Below are positions 51,790-64,000 of a DNA stretch of 64,000 nt, one piece after another. Location of the stretch: contig JAYKKT010000074.1 in the NCBI GenBank assembly GCA_036023115.1, positions 7,458,501 to 7,522,500 on the forward strand, read 5' to 3'. A model generated the notes under the pieces. That model was not told where the DNA came from. It saw only the letters and a list, made by a program, of their open reading frames with translations, and did not search any database. This stretch comes from Brasenia schreberi (lineage: Eukaryota; Streptophyta; Magnoliopsida; Nymphaeales; Cabombaceae). Each line of letters starts with the position of its first letter. Within the stretch, counting starts at the first letter, position 1. Both the position numbers and the translations under genes were made by a program.

Positions 51790-53179
51790 ATGTATCTGTA
51801 CAGAAGATTTCACTCTTTGGCTTCTCGCTTGGCTAACTCGTCCTTCTCGCTCCGGAACAGAAAAACGCGGTTTCAACGGTCTAATAACTAGAAATTCAAG
51901 GAAAAAGTCGATACCATCGAATCAAGAGGTGTCAATCGTGGCGGGTTCGGTGGTGGCGGTAGCAGATTCTTCTCCGGCAACCGGTGGCAGTTTTCTCTTT
52001 CAGACGCCGTCACTCTGTACTTCGGCAACCTGGAGACCGTGCCTTACACGCGTCGCAAGCATTTAGTGCTTCTCTCGAGTTCGCTGGAACGGCAGATTGG
52101 AGAAGAACAATTCAAGCAAGTGAGACCTCTCTCTCTCTGCGCCCGATTTCTGTTCGATTACTTGCCGATTCGGTTGTCATTTTGATGCTGTGGGTGTTTT
52201 TCGGTAAAATCTTGAGCTTTTCTCAGGTGACTGAGATTTCGATGCCTAGAAATCTCAAAGCTGGTACTCCAGTTCCTGTGTTTGGGTTTCTTTCGGGAAT
52301 ATGTCTTGATTTCTTTTGATTAAATTAGGAATCTTAACCCGTAAAGCCAGCGAGGTTCCAGTGACGTACTTTTGTTCCAGGAATGAAAATTTTTAAGACT
52401 TGAGACTTCGTAGTGCATGTTTTGTGAATATTGTTACAGTTTCCTGATCGGCCTATCACATTTTCTCTGGTGTTCTTCTGCAGCTTTTAACTAATGATTG
52501 AGTGTAACTCTGTCTCAGTGTATGTTTTAATTCAGTTGACCCAACTGGTTTCTCATTTCATCTTTCTTGATTTGGAGCATACTGGTTTTGTTCTTATAGT
52601 TGAAAGCATCCTTTAGGAAGATCTTACCTCAATTTCACCCTATTAGCATAAGGGTAAGATTAATAGCTAAGGAAATAATTGACGCAGTGCATCGGGGAAT
52701 CTAGCGCAAACAAGGCTGGAGCACTTTGTGGTATGCGCCTGAGCTGCCAGATGATGACTACGATTAGTGAGGGGGTGAAGCTTGATCTTGATTGGTCCAA
52801 AAAGTATGAGGCTCTTGACGATAGTTGGGTTGAACAAAGTTGAAAAAGGAGCAAGTCAAAGCCTGCTACAGATCACTTGGAAGTTTTGAATTGGGAAGTG
52901 ATTGTTGTTGATGAACCTCTTGTCAATGCCTTCTGCCTCCCGGGTGGCATGATTGTTGTGTTTACTTGTCTGTTTGAACATTTCACGACAGATGCAGAGG
53001 TAGCAACCATTTTAGCTCATGAGGTATGACAAAATACTTGTGTGCTTGGATTAATTCTTCCGAATTCACTTGAGAATGAAAATTCTTGATTGTGAAAATT
53101 CTCAACAATCCACATCCATCTTCTAGTTCATCATTTCATGTCTCCAATTAATGGAATTTATTGCATTGTGGGGATCACC

Positions 53180-56100
53180 CTTGCATTGCCGGTCCCAAGC
53201 CCGGATAAAGGAGGAGGGTTGTGTTAGGATTCCGATAGCCAGCGTAAAACTTTGAGCATTGCTTTGGGGTGTCTCCGCATAGCGACGTGCTGCAGAGCCC
53301 GAAAGCAGTAAGAAGTAAGCAAGGGCCACTACATTTTTGCTCGAATGTAGTGAATCAATTGCAGAGAGGGTTCCCATATCATGGACGGGTGTGGGTAAAG
53401 AAGTTAGTCTCGCTACATTGCCGTCCGAATGTAGTGAAAAATTTTCAGAGCGAGCCTCCGCATTTTGATTATGGACGGATGCGAGGGTAAGGAAGCTAGT
53501 CCTAGATAATAAGATTCGTATTGGTTCTTGGAATATCGGAACATTATCCGGTAAGCTAATGGAGGTGGTAGATACTATGATTCGGAGAAAGATTCATATT
53601 CTATGTTTACAAGAGATAAAGTGGGTTGGAAAAAAAGCAAAGGAGATAGAGGATACATGTTTTAAATTATGGTATTCAGGTAAAGAAAAGGCTCGAAACG
53701 GAGTTGGTATTATCATAAATAAAGATTTAAAGGAGAGTGTAGTAGACATACAACGATATGGTGACCGAATCATGACGTTGAAATTAGTGTTAGGAGATTA
53801 GGTTTTGAATATAGTTTGTGCTTACACACCCGAAGTAGGACTAGAAGATAGTATAAAGACAGTTTTTTGGGAAGAGTTAGATAAGGTGTTTCAAAAGATT
53901 CCACAAAGGGAGATGATTAGTTTAGGAGGAGATTTAAATGGACATGTCGGTAAAAAGGCATTAGGATATCAAGGGATTCATGGAAACTTTTGTTTTGGGG
54001 ATATAAACGAGGAAGGTAGGGAGATTTTAAATTTTGCTATGGCATTTGATCTCTTTATAGTCAATACAATCTTCAAAAAACGAGATGAACATTTAATTAC
54101 TTATAAGAGTGGCTTATCACAAACACAAATTGATTACTTTATTTGTAGAAAAAAAGATAGAGCATGTTGTAAAGATTTTAAGGTAATTCCAGGAGAAAGC
54201 TTAACCACCCAACATCGACTTATGGATTTACAAATAAAAAAATGGACAAAGAAGAAAAGAGTGCATCGAGCTATTCGGACTAAATGGTGGAACCTCAAAA
54301 GCGAGGAAGAAGATATATTTAAACAGAAAGTCCTTCAAGGAGATGTTTGGAATTATGTTGGCACACCCTGTGATATGTGGAACAATATGGCTATACATAT
54401 TAGGAAAGTGGCGAAAGATGTGTTAGGGGTATCTAAGGGAGGTGTACTGGCACAAAAAGAAGCTTGGTGGTGGAGTGAAGTAGTACAAAATAAAATCAAG
54501 GCAAAGAGGGCATGTTACAAATTACATTATACTAAGAAAACTAGTGAAACTTTAGAAGCTTATAAGAAAGCAAAGAAGGAAGCAAAAAAGGCCGTTAGTG
54601 AAGCAAAAACTAAGATTTGGGAGGACTTATATAAAAAACTCAACTCAAAAGAGGGTGAAAGAGATATTTTTAGGATAGCTACGGCTAGAGATAAGAAAAC
54701 TAAAGATCTTAATTATGTTAGATGCATAAAAGACGAGGATGAAAAAATTCTAGTGGCAAATGATGATATAAGAAATAGATGGAAAAACTATTTTTATAAT
54801 CTTTTTAATGAAAATAAAGATTTTAGTATTAGTTTAGGAGATTTAGCCAAGTCAGAAAAGTATATAAACCACAATTTCTACCGACGTATTCAAAAGAATG
54901 AAGTCAAAGAGGCTCTTAAACATATGAAGAGTGGTAAATCGGTAGGACCAGATAATATTCCTATAGAAGTTTGGAAAATACTAGGAGAAATAGGAATCAC
55001 TTGGCTCACAAGACTATTTAATGAAATATGGAAAAACCAAAAGATGCCCGAGGAATGGAGAGCAAGTACACTTATACCCATATATAAAAATAAGGGAGAC
55101 ATTCAAAATTGTGCGAATTATCGAGGTATCAAGTTAATGAGTCATACTATGAAATTATGGGAAAGAATTATTGAACGTAGGTTAAGACAAGTATCAAGTA
55201 CAACAGAGAACCAATTTGGATTTATGCCTGGTAGATCTACTATTAAAGCGATTCACCTTTTGAGACGTCTTATGGAACATTTTAGAGCAAAAAAGAAAGA
55301 CCTTCACATGATATTTATTGATCTAGAAAAAGCTTATGATAGGGTACCGAGGGAGGTTCTTTGGAGAACTTTGGAAAAAAGAGGTATCCCATTGACATAT
55401 ATTAACCTTATAAGAGACATGTATGATGGTGCAAAAACATGTGTGAGGACTCATGAAGGAACGACAGACTTCTTTGAAGTTAATATTGGGTTACATCAAG
55501 GATCAACTTTAAGTCCATACTTATTTATAATGGTGATGGATGAGTTAACAAAACATATTCAAGATGAAGTACCTTGGTGTATGTTATTTGCAGATGACAT
55601 TGTATTAGTGGAGGAGTCTAAGGAAAAAGTTAATAGAAAATTGGAACTATGGAGAGAAACATTAGAAAACAAAGGCCTCCGACTTAGTAGAACAAAGACA
55701 GAATATATGGAATGTAAGTTTGATCATTTGGCTACTTCAGAGGACATAGAAATTAAAATTGGCACACATTGCATTCCCCAAAAGGAAAGTTTTAAATACC
55801 TAGGGTCAATTTTTCAAAGTGATGGAAGAATTGATGGAGATGTTACACATAGAATTAATGCTGGTTGGTTAAAATGGAGAGGAGCATCAGGTATTCTTTG
55901 TGACAAGAAGATACCATTAAAATTAAAAGGTAAATATTATAGAGCAGCAGTTAGGCCTGCCATGTTTTATGGTTCTGAGTGTTGGGCAGTTAATCATCAA
56001 CATGTACAAAAGATGTATGTGACAGAAATGAAGATGTTGAGATGGATGAGTGGTCATACAAGAAAAGACCATATACATAATGAGGTTATTAGAAACAAAT

Positions 56101-56395
56101 TAGGAGTGGCACCAATAGAGGATAAAATGAGAGAACATCGTTTAAGATGGTTTGGACATATAGAAAGAAGATCAAAAGAAGAACCTTTAAGAAGGTTAGA
56201 AAACCTAAATTTGGAAAGTATTAAAAGAGGTAGAGGACGACCACAAAAGTGTTGGAAAGAAACAATAAAGAATGATCTAGCTTATTGGGAGTTAACTGCT
56301 AACATGGCACACGATAGAGATCTGTGGAAACAAAGAATCCATGTAGCCGACCCCGTCTAGTATGGGAAAAGGCTTAGTTGTTGTCGTTGTTGTTG
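53180..56395 (+). mobile_element. Near-full-length RTE-like LINE
   Basis: Endonuclease part (about 53480-54230): [61 protein letters not shown]. This is followed by a long open frame 53805-56360 (851 aa) with reverse transcriptase motifs [55 protein letters not shown] and a C-terminal segment [37 protein letters not shown]. The 3' end is (GTT)n-like rather than poly(A), as in RTE-type LINEs. An in-frame TAG (about 53800, after LVLGD) and a frameshift near 53485 break the endonuclease; otherwise the frame is unusually well preserved. It sits sense-oriented in the third-domain intron of the OMA1-like locus. No separate upstream ORF is seen. Confidence 0.9.
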
Positions 56396-56686
56396 TAATT
56401 ATCGAACGTAGGTTAAGACAAGTATCAAGTACAACAGAGAACTAGTTTGGATTCATGCCAGGCAGATCTACTATTGAAGCGATTCACCTTTTGAGACGTC
56501 TTATGGATACATTAGAAAGCAAAGGCCTCTGACTTAGTAGAACAAAGACAGAATATATGGAATGTAAGTTTGATCATTTGGTTACTTTAGCGGACATAGA
56601 AATTAAAATTGGCACACATTGCATTCCCCAAAAGGAAAGTTTTAAATACCTAGGATCAATTTTTCGGAAGAATTGATGGAGATATT

Positions 56687-57090
56687 TGTAATGAAGTCTA
56701 TGCTTCAATATAGTTGCGGAAGATCAACGAGTGGACAATACCACAAAGTAACAATCACAAGCCCTTAGAAAATGGAATAGCCGTGAGCAACAAGTGCATG
56801 CGAAAAGGAGAATAAACAAAGCACAAGCTTGAATAAATAATCGTTATTCATTAGTCACTTAAATTTACAAGAGATTACAAGTGTATTTATAGAGAAAGAA
56901 CGAGTGAAATAGAGCGAGAGAGAGTGAGGGTGTAAGGAGAGAAGGGAGAGAGAAGAGAGGGGGGCTGGCTGCAGCCAGCCCCCAACGGCTACAATACTAG
57001 CCGTTGGGGACCAGGGCCCCCAATGGCTAGTGGCCCCCCTGGCCCTGATGGCCCAGTGGGCCAGAGGGGCCCAGACCCATTTTCCTAACA
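56687..57090 (-). repeat. LTR (3') of Copia 56687-61551
   Basis: On the minus strand it starts TGTTAGGAAAATGGG and ends TACA. It contains a perfect 24-bp palindrome at 56960-56983 overlapping a 12-bp stem hairpin (56980-57009). A TATA box (CTATAAATA, minus strand) lies near 56883-56891. Confidence 0.9.
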
Positions 57091-60000
57091 CCCCCTCTCA
57101 AACTGAGAGCTCCATGACTTGAAGTTTGCCAATTAAAGATTGAAACCGAGGGATAGGTAAGGACTGGTGAATATATCTACAAATTGATATTCTGATTTTA
57201 CAAACTGTATTGTAAGTTGCCTTGTAAATGCTCTTCACGAACATAGTGACAGTCCATCTCTATATGCTTGGTGCGCTTATGAAAGATATGGTTGTTGGCT
57301 ATATACTTAGCGCTTTTGTTGTCGCAGAACATTATTGGAGAAGCTCCCAGTTGTATGCCGAAGTCTTCAAGTAGTTGTCGTAAGCAGGTTAGTTCTGTAG
57401 TAGTGTTGGCCATTGCACGATACTCTTCTTCAGTGGACGAAAGAGACACCTTTTGTTGTTTCTTGCATCTCCATGAAATGAGTGAGTGATCAAGGAATAT
57501 GCAATATCCAGTAGTAGAGTGCCTGTCATTCACATCACCACCCCAATCAGCATCAGTATATGCAAGCAACTTAAATAACGAGGAGGAAGATAGAAATACT
57601 CTCTTAGTTGAGGTTTGTTGAATATAACGAACAATCCTCATAAGAGCACTCATATGCACTGAGGTGGGTGCATGGTGAAACTGACTTACAGTATGAACAA
57701 CATGAGCAATATCAGGCCGTGTTATGGTGAGATATGTGAGTGCTCCAACTATCTGTCTATAAGGTGTGGGATCACTCAGAAGTTCACCATCAACTAGGCG
57801 CATTTTCTGGTTGGTTACTTTTTGTCTCTCAACAACTTTATCATCTGTAATACCTGATCTAAGAATAACATCATTAGTAAACTTAGTTTGTGATAAAAAG
57901 AAACCTCTATCATCATGAGTTACCTCAATGCCAAGAAAATAGGAAAGTTGACCACGATCCTTCATTTCAAACACATTACCAAGTTCTTGCTTGATTTGTT
58001 GGATACCTGTGTCATCACTACCTGTAATATCATCGACGTAGAGTAAAAGGATAACAATACCTGCACATGATTTTCTTATAAACAGGGTTGTGTCAGCATA
58101 ACAGATAGTAAAACCATGCAATGTCATGAATTGAGTCATTCTATCAAACCAAGCCTTGGGAGCTTATTTGAGACCATATAAGGCTCTTTTGAGCTTTAAG
58201 ACTTGGTTTCTAGAAAGATTGAGACCCGGAGGAGGCTCTATATATACTTCTTCCTTAAACCAACCATTCAAAAAAGCATTTTTAACATCTAACTGATAAA
58301 TATTCCAATGATGAATGACACATACAGCTATAAGTGTTCTAACAGTTGTCATTCTAGCTACAGTATAAAGGTTTCTTCATAATCAATTCTATATTCTTGA
58401 GAATAACCCTTGGCAACCAATCTAGCTTTATAACGATCTAATGAGCCAACACCATTAGTCTTGATTTTATAAACCCACCTACAACCTATAGTCTTTTTGT
58501 TTGATGGTCTAGAGACTATATCCCAAGTTTGGGCTCTAAATAAAGCATCCAACGCTTCATTCATTGCATGAGTCCATTCTTGTGATAATTGAGCTTCTTT
58601 AAAGGTTCTAGGTTCCTTTATAGCTGAAATATTTATTACTAAAGCTCTATGTCTTGGTGAAAAACTATCATATGAGAAATCTTTCAGGAAGTCTAGAATC
58701 ACGATTTGACCTTCTAGGAATATGCATAGATCTCCTATTGTAATGTTGATAAAAGGGTGTAATAGAATGTCTGTTAATCATAGGTTCATCAAGCTCATTT
58801 TCTTCATGAATTATCTCTTCACCTAAAATATCATTCAAGAAGGAGTAGGAGGAGTCATTAATAGAGCTATCATCATCCATGCTTTTAAAAACATATTCAT
58901 TTTCAAAAAATCTATAACATCTTGAGATACATAAAGCTTATCATTTTTACAATCATAACACCTATATCCCTTTTTGGTTATTCTATATCCTAGAAAAACA
59001 CATTTGATGGCCCGAGATGATAATTTATCATCTTTGTTAGTATAAACAAGGCATTTACATCCAAAAACACGCAATCTTGAATAGTTAGAGGAAACTTTAA
59101 AAAGTTTTTCTATAGGAGACATATTTTGTAAAACCGAAGAGGGCATCCGATTAATTAAATAGATTGCAGTCATAATAGCTTCTGCCCAAAAATTTTTGGG
59201 AACACCACTTACAAAAGCAAAGTTCTTGTGGTTTCTAAAATATGTCTATGCTTTTGTTCGGAAAAACATTTTGTTGAGGAGTCTTAGAACAAGAAGTTTG
59301 ATGTATAATTTCAAACTTATTGAGGTGGTTTTCAAAATCCTTTGACATAAACTCTCCTCTTGAATCTGATCTAAAAATTTTGATTTCTGAATCAAATTGA
59401 TTCTTTACAAGATTATGAAAAAGAACAAAATTTTGAAAGACATCGGATTTTGCTTTTAAAAGATATACCCATGTATACCTAGTAAAGTCATCGACAAAAA
59501 TAACATAATAGGAAATGCCTCCTTTAGACAAAACAGGTGCCGGACCCCATACATCCGAATGAATTATTTCGAAGGGTCTTGTTGTAACATGTGTTTTGTT
59601 TGGAAATGGGAGATGTTGCATTTTAAAGAACACAATCTTTGCAAGAAAAAGATTCCTTAAATTTAATTCCAAGAGGACATTGATACAATTTTTGAGCATT
59701 AAGATGTCCAAGTCTCTTGTGCCATAAGAGAGCTATCATTTGTCAAAACATTAACGTATCCTATACTATGCAAATAATCCATAATGTAAAGTCCGCCCTC
59801 TCTATGGCCACGCCCAATCACCTTCTTCGAGAGGCGGTCCTGTACAATACATCCGGTGGATGAAAAGGTTATAACACAATTTTAATCCGAAATTTGGGAT
59901 ACGGAAAGTAAGTTTAAATTTAGTTTTGGAATAACACTAATTTTGGAAACTTCAAAATTCTTATTTTGCAAGTCACCAATTTTATCAACGTTTAATTGTG

Positions 60001-61139
60001 TACCATCCGCCGTATAAACACACGATAAAGGTTTTTGAACACATGATTTTAAAATATGTTCATTACAAGTCATATGAAATGAAGCACCCGAATCAAGAAT
60101 CCAAGAGATCATACCTTGAGTTTCTTTTGTTGAAGATGAGCAAGCCACACTAACCGTTGCTTTTTCCTTCATTTGGGCTTCAAGTTGTTTTAATTTTTGT
60201 TCAAGTGCAAGAATGGAAGAAGATGAAGCATGTTCTTCTACTACGACCACTTTCTTTTTCAATTTTGGGGAATTTGGCCTTATATGCCCGACTTCTCTAC
60301 AATGATGGCAAATGATGTCTTTTCTTCCTTCTTCACTTTTGAAATGAGGAGGTCGGTAAGCCTTCATATTTGCTTCGGGTTTTGATGCGGCCAAGGCGGT
60401 GTCTTTTTGAAGTTTTGCTTCATTCATTCTTGTTTCTGCCATTTGAAGATCGGTAAGAATCTCTTCTTTTGTAGGAAAATATTTTCTATGAATGAGTGAT
60501 AATCTTACCCATTCAAATTCTTTCTGGAGACTTCTTAAAAATTGATATACAAAGTCCTCATTGTCTTCACATTGTCTCTCACTAAGACATTGTGTACATT
60601 TCTTTTTGTAACCATACAATTGATTCCAAACAATGGAAAATTCCCCAAAAAATTCATTTACCCCTTTATCTCCTTGTTTAAGTGAGACCAATTTGTCTCT
60701 TAATGCAATCCTATGAGTCACATTGCTTTTAACATGGGATTTTTTACAATATTTTCATGCTTCTTTAGCGTTAGTGAAATCGGCCAAAGTGTCCCTAGTG
60801 TCCTCTGTTTACATTATTCATGAGCACCCATAGGATTGTTCTATAGCCTCCTTCATATTCCTCTTTTTGTTCGAGTGTGGCATTAATAGAGGGTTCTACC
60901 TTTGAACCACTTACATTGACCCATAATTTTTTGAAATACAAATAGTTTTTGACAGATTGAGCCAATGTTTTATAGTTTGAATGTGTTAGACGAAAATTGA
61001 AACCCCCTTTAGTTCAAGGAAAAAGAAACTAAATATGATCGACACGCTTCTCGAGATAATGAACAATATAAAATACGATTGGCATACTTTTCGAGGTAAT
61101 GAACAATACTCCCACAATCGAAAAATGACTCTGATATCA

Positions 61140-61551
61140 TGTAATGAAGTCTATGCTTTAATATAGTTGCGAAAGATCAACGAGTGGACAATACCACAAA
61201 GTAACAATCACAAACCCTTAGAAAAGGGAATAGCTGAGAGCAACAAGTGCATGCGAAAAAGAGAATAAACGAAGCACAAGCTTGAATAAATAATCGTTAT
61301 TCATTAGCCATCAAAGGCTTAAATTTACAAGAGATTGCAAGTGTATTTATAGATAAAGAATTAGTGAAATAAAGTGAGAGAGAGTGAGGGAGTAAAGAGA
61401 GAAGGGAGAGAGAAGAGAGGGGGGCTGGCTGCAATACTAGCTGCTGGGGACCAGGGCCCCCAACGGCTAGTGGCCCCCCTGGCCCTGATGGCGCAGTGGG
61501 CCAGGGCCTGCCAGGCCAGGGCCAGAGGGGCCCAGACCCATTTTCCTAACA
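61140..61551 (-). repeat. LTR (5') of Copia 56687-61551
   Basis: Aligned with 56687-57090 over its length. It lacks the double hairpin (a deletion at about 61430) but has extra sequence at 61311-61320 and an extra GCC-rich segment near 61504-61522. Confidence 0.9.
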
Positions 61552-63084
61552 ATATTACACAGAATTAATGCTGGTTGGTTAAAATGGAGAGGACCATAAG
61601 GTATTCTTTATGATAAGAAGATACCATTAAAATTAAAAGGTAAATATTATAGAGCAACAATTAGGCCTGCCATGTTTTATGGTTCTCAGTGTTGGTAAGT
61701 TAATCATCAACATGTACAAAAGATGTCTGTGACAGAAATGAAGATGTTGAAATGGATGAGTGGTCATACAAGAAAAGACCGTATACATAATGAGGTTATT
61801 AGAAACAAATTAGGAGTGGCACCAATAGAGGATAAAATGAGAACATCGTTTAAGATGGTTTGGACATATAAAAAGAAGATAAAAAGAAGAACATGCAAAA
61901 AGGTTAGAAAAACTAAATTTGGAAAGTATTAAAAGAGGTAGAGGACGACCACAAAAGTGTTGGAAAGAAACAATAAAGAATGATCTAGCTTATTGGGAGT
62001 TAACTGCTAACATGGCACACGATAGGGATCTGTGGAAACAAAGAATCCATGTAGCCGACCCCGTCTAGTATGGGAAAAGGCTTAGTTGTAGTAGTATTGG
62101 ATTGTGGCCTAACTGTGGTCATTTCGGGTCTCTGGGAAGATTCATATTCCTGCCTGAGGTGTTGAGAAAGCTAAACAATGAACTTGAAGGACTGGAATTC
62201 AGTCGTCATTGTTAAATCCAAGTATAAGAGGCTGTGTTAGAAGAAAACTTATTCCCTTATCCTCACATCACTCGAACACAATTGCACCCTATCTTGTTGC
62301 CATGAATTTGATTTGAGTTAATCTTGTCAGCAACTGAGAATACCGATTCCTTTTCTTGATCTGATTGATTTTAGTTGATAAGTTCCATTTTTGGACAAAG
62401 TTTCCTGATGTATTTTATTGATGGGTTTCTAATGTCATGGTTAGGTCGGGCATGCTATTGCACGGCATGTGGGAGAAGTGATCACAAAAAACTTGTGGCT
62501 TGTGATGGTTCAGCTGGTTGCTCTCCAATTTATTGCTATTTCTGATCTTGTCCATCTCCTTTCTACCATTCTGCTGAGGCTTCCATTTTCATAAAGGTAT
62601 ATATCATCAAGAAGTATCCTCATCTTGCAATTTTGTACCAGCTCTGTTTGATTGTCTATTATTCTATAATGGAAATACGAATCTAGTTTATCACATACGC
62701 ATTGATCTAGCGATGGTTAACTTACTTTAAAACCCGCAAGGCTCCTTGCAGACTTTTTGCACGGTTTTCGACAATATGGAACTAAACCAACTATTGTCTT
62801 TAATTCAGTGGAAATTTGAACTAATATTGTGAAAACGATAGCTATATCAACATTCAATTTGGTTAGTGGAGTTCTACGTCTTCTTGCTTCATTTAAAAAA
62901 GATAATGAAATCTCCTTCTCCGTTGAAGGAAATGTTAATATATCCTTCCTTCAAAAGCTAAAAGTAAGCAAATATTAAAATAAGGCTCATCATTTTGAGG
63001 GTTTGTGTCATTTAAAAAAAATTAAATATTTTCATAACATGCCTCCTCGAGGGGGTTTTCCTGACTGAAAGAGCTGAGTGCACT

Positions 63085-63200
63085 AGGGATTTAGCATAAC
63101 GGAAAGGGCATCTGGCTGCTAGAGGTCATTCAGGTGTCGAATATTACCTGCACAAGCCGATGCTCAGCATAGGCCTTGTGGTGAGGGTCCTGTTTTCCCA
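63085..63200 (+). mobile_element. Possible tRNA-derived SINE
   Basis: 'ggatttagcataacggaaag' and 'aggtgtcgaatattacctgc' resemble displaced A and B boxes. The body 'gctcagcataggccttgtgg' is not matched elsewhere here. It lies in the last intron of the OMA1-like pseudogene. Confidence 0.35.
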
Positions 63201-64000
63201 CTTCTGCAACTATGCTTATGAATAAACCCTCACGTGAGCAGCATGTAGAGTTCAAAAAGCAGTGACATGTCCAAGAAAAACTAGACATTAAGTACTCATC
63301 AGTGGTTCTAAGCAATGTATATCCTCTCATGTGTGTGAGTGTGTTCGCGCCGGGCTTGTGTCATGTGTTCTCTGTTCCTTATTGGTGAATAGTTGATGCC
63401 TATATTTCTCCTAACTACCAACTTGAGTAATAGATTCTACTTTGAACCTCTCTTGAATTTGGCCCACTACTGTTTGCTTAATTGGCAAGTACATGCTGAA
63501 TATGATTCCACGGGTATAGAAGCTTAATTCTTTTAGTCATTTGACGAAGTATTGTAAACTGCCAGGATGGAAACAGAGGCAGATCACATTGGGCTGCTGT
63601 TGCTCGCCACATGTTGCACCGCGAGTATACAAGATAATTGGAGAGCTTACAGGTGACTCCAGGCTGAGAGATTGATCACCTATCCACTCATCCATCAGGA
63701 AAGAAAAGAGCGGAATTGTTGAGGCAACCTAAAGTCATGGAGGAAGCGCTTGCAGTATATCGAGAAGCCATTGCAGGATTTGCAGTTGCAGGATTTCTTT
63801 AACCGGAAACATCTCCTTTATAGTTTTGTTGATGTATATGCCTGAAAGAAGAGAAAATGAAGGCTCCTTTTTCTGAATTCAGTTTCGAGTATAGCTTCAT
63901 TGCGAAACTCTCTTTTTTCGTATTTTGATGGCAATTAGAACTTGAACCGTAGTATGGGAGTCATAGAAGTGTTTTAGCGGAGGTGAAACGAGAGTTTAAA

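Larger units (their letters stand above)
56687..61551 (-). mobile_element. LTR-to-LTR Ty1/Copia element with TSD ATATT
   Basis: LTRs lie at 56687-57090 (3' LTR on the minus strand) and 61140-61551 (5' LTR). TSD ATATT is at 56682-56686 and 61552-61556. A polypurine tract GAGAGGGGG borders the 3' LTR, and the primer site TGATATCAGAGTC follows the 5' LTR. On the minus strand: Gag 60721-59882 with a zinc knuckle (CHHCREVGHIRPNS: last Cys replaced by Ser), protease WILDSGASFHMTC (about 60090), integrase 59711-59235 (IIHSDVWGPAPV, FVDDFTRYTWVYL) and 59173-58835, reverse transcriptase 58702-58164, and LLYVDDITGSDD to RNase H at 58139-57198 (SSTEEEYRAMANTTTEL). Several stops and frameshifts separate the blocks. 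Compared with the other Copias here it is the best preserved. Confidence 0.93.
56396..62095 (+). mobile_element. Second LINE copy, internally deleted and split by a Copia
   Basis: It follows the first LINE directly. 56396-56507 matches reverse transcriptase ([13 protein letters not shown] region), then an internal deletion joins it to 'acattagaaagcaaaggcct' and onward to 56686. After the Copia 56687-61551 the LINE continues at 61557 (ACACAGAATTAATGCTGG) through [13 protein letters not shown] sequence (61723-61860) to the conserved 3' end and a short GTAGTA tail near 62090. Frames are broken. Confidence 0.88.
51790..63802 (+). pseudogene. OMA1-like: OMA1-like mitochondrial M48 metalloendopeptidase pseudogene
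   Basis: Exons about 51790-52119, 52600-53023, 62445-62596 and 63566-63802. Family: zinc protease of the mitochondrial inner membrane that processes proteins under stress. Seen: an Arg/Ser-rich presequence (MYLYRRFHSLASRL), FGNLETVPYTRRKH, LPQFHPISIRVRLIAKEI, VVDEPLVNAFCLPGGMIVVFT, ATILAHE then VGHAIARH (HExxH complete after splicing), METEADHIGLLLLA (third zinc ligand Glu), and a C-terminus MEEALAVYREAIAGFAVAGF ending TAA at 63802. Disabling changes: TAG after RSNN in exon 1, TAG after HRGI, a one-base insertion near 52770, TGA in 'EQS-stop-K', TAA before the exon 3 donor (PFS-stop-R), a small deletion before VAPRVY, and a frameshift before LSTHPSGKKR. Splice signals remain recognisable, so decay came after loss of selection. 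Confidence 0.88.

Noticed and set aside
51441..51790. Minus-strand frames upstream of the OMA1-like pseudogene
   Set aside because: Three overlapping frames with no recognisable motif; they are likely chance frames in the promoter region.

Overview
This window is nuclear DNA of a flowering plant. It has spliced genes with GT-AG introns, Ty1/Copia elements primed from initiator Met-tRNA, hAT DNA transposons with 8-bp target duplications, RTE-like LINEs with (GTT)n tails, tRNA-derived SINEs, and long AT, GT and CT microsatellites. I cannot name the species. Long introns packed with transposons hint at a large genome, possibly a woody lineage, but this is only a guess.

Layout. 1-13443 is a nest of transposons: Copia pieces are interrupted by a hAT transposon (about 1889-6328), which itself holds a 1.2-kb non-autonomous hAT carrying what looks like a captured host exon (3261-4471). 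A complete LTR-to-LTR Copia (7098-12585) sits inside the RNase H region of another Copia. 13643-18991 (minus) holds seven frame-consistent 5' exons of a PDR-type ABCG transporter; the remaining exons would lie beyond the Copia nest or are lost. 18992-25971 is intergenic and rich in microsatellites and SINEs. 25972-43564 (plus) is an RH7/PRH75-like nucleolar DEAD-box helicase locus of 14 exons that looks broken: the P-loop GKT is missing, motif V has a frameshift, and 'TPGR' reads 'TRGR'. Its introns hold a minus-strand LINE split by hAT and Copia pieces, a 77-bp LINE insertion, a complete hAT, and a folded-back hAT-like element. 45714-49800 (plus) is an apparently intact six-exon gene for a plant protein I do not firmly recognise. 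51790-63802 (plus) is an OMA1-like M48 metalloprotease pseudogene whose HExxH motif is divided by a 9.4-kb intron containing two head-to-tail LINEs, the second interrupted by a complete Copia (56687-61551).

Of the four host loci, one (45714-49800) looks intact, one (the ABCG gene) is coherent but incomplete here, and two look like pseudogenes. I see no operon-like or pathway link between them. The most notable signals are the exon-carrying non-autonomous hAT, the interleaved inverted-repeat element at 39991-41462 that shares CTATGT ends with it, perfect hairpins in the LTRs of all the Copia families present, and several insertions whose target duplications can be read directly.
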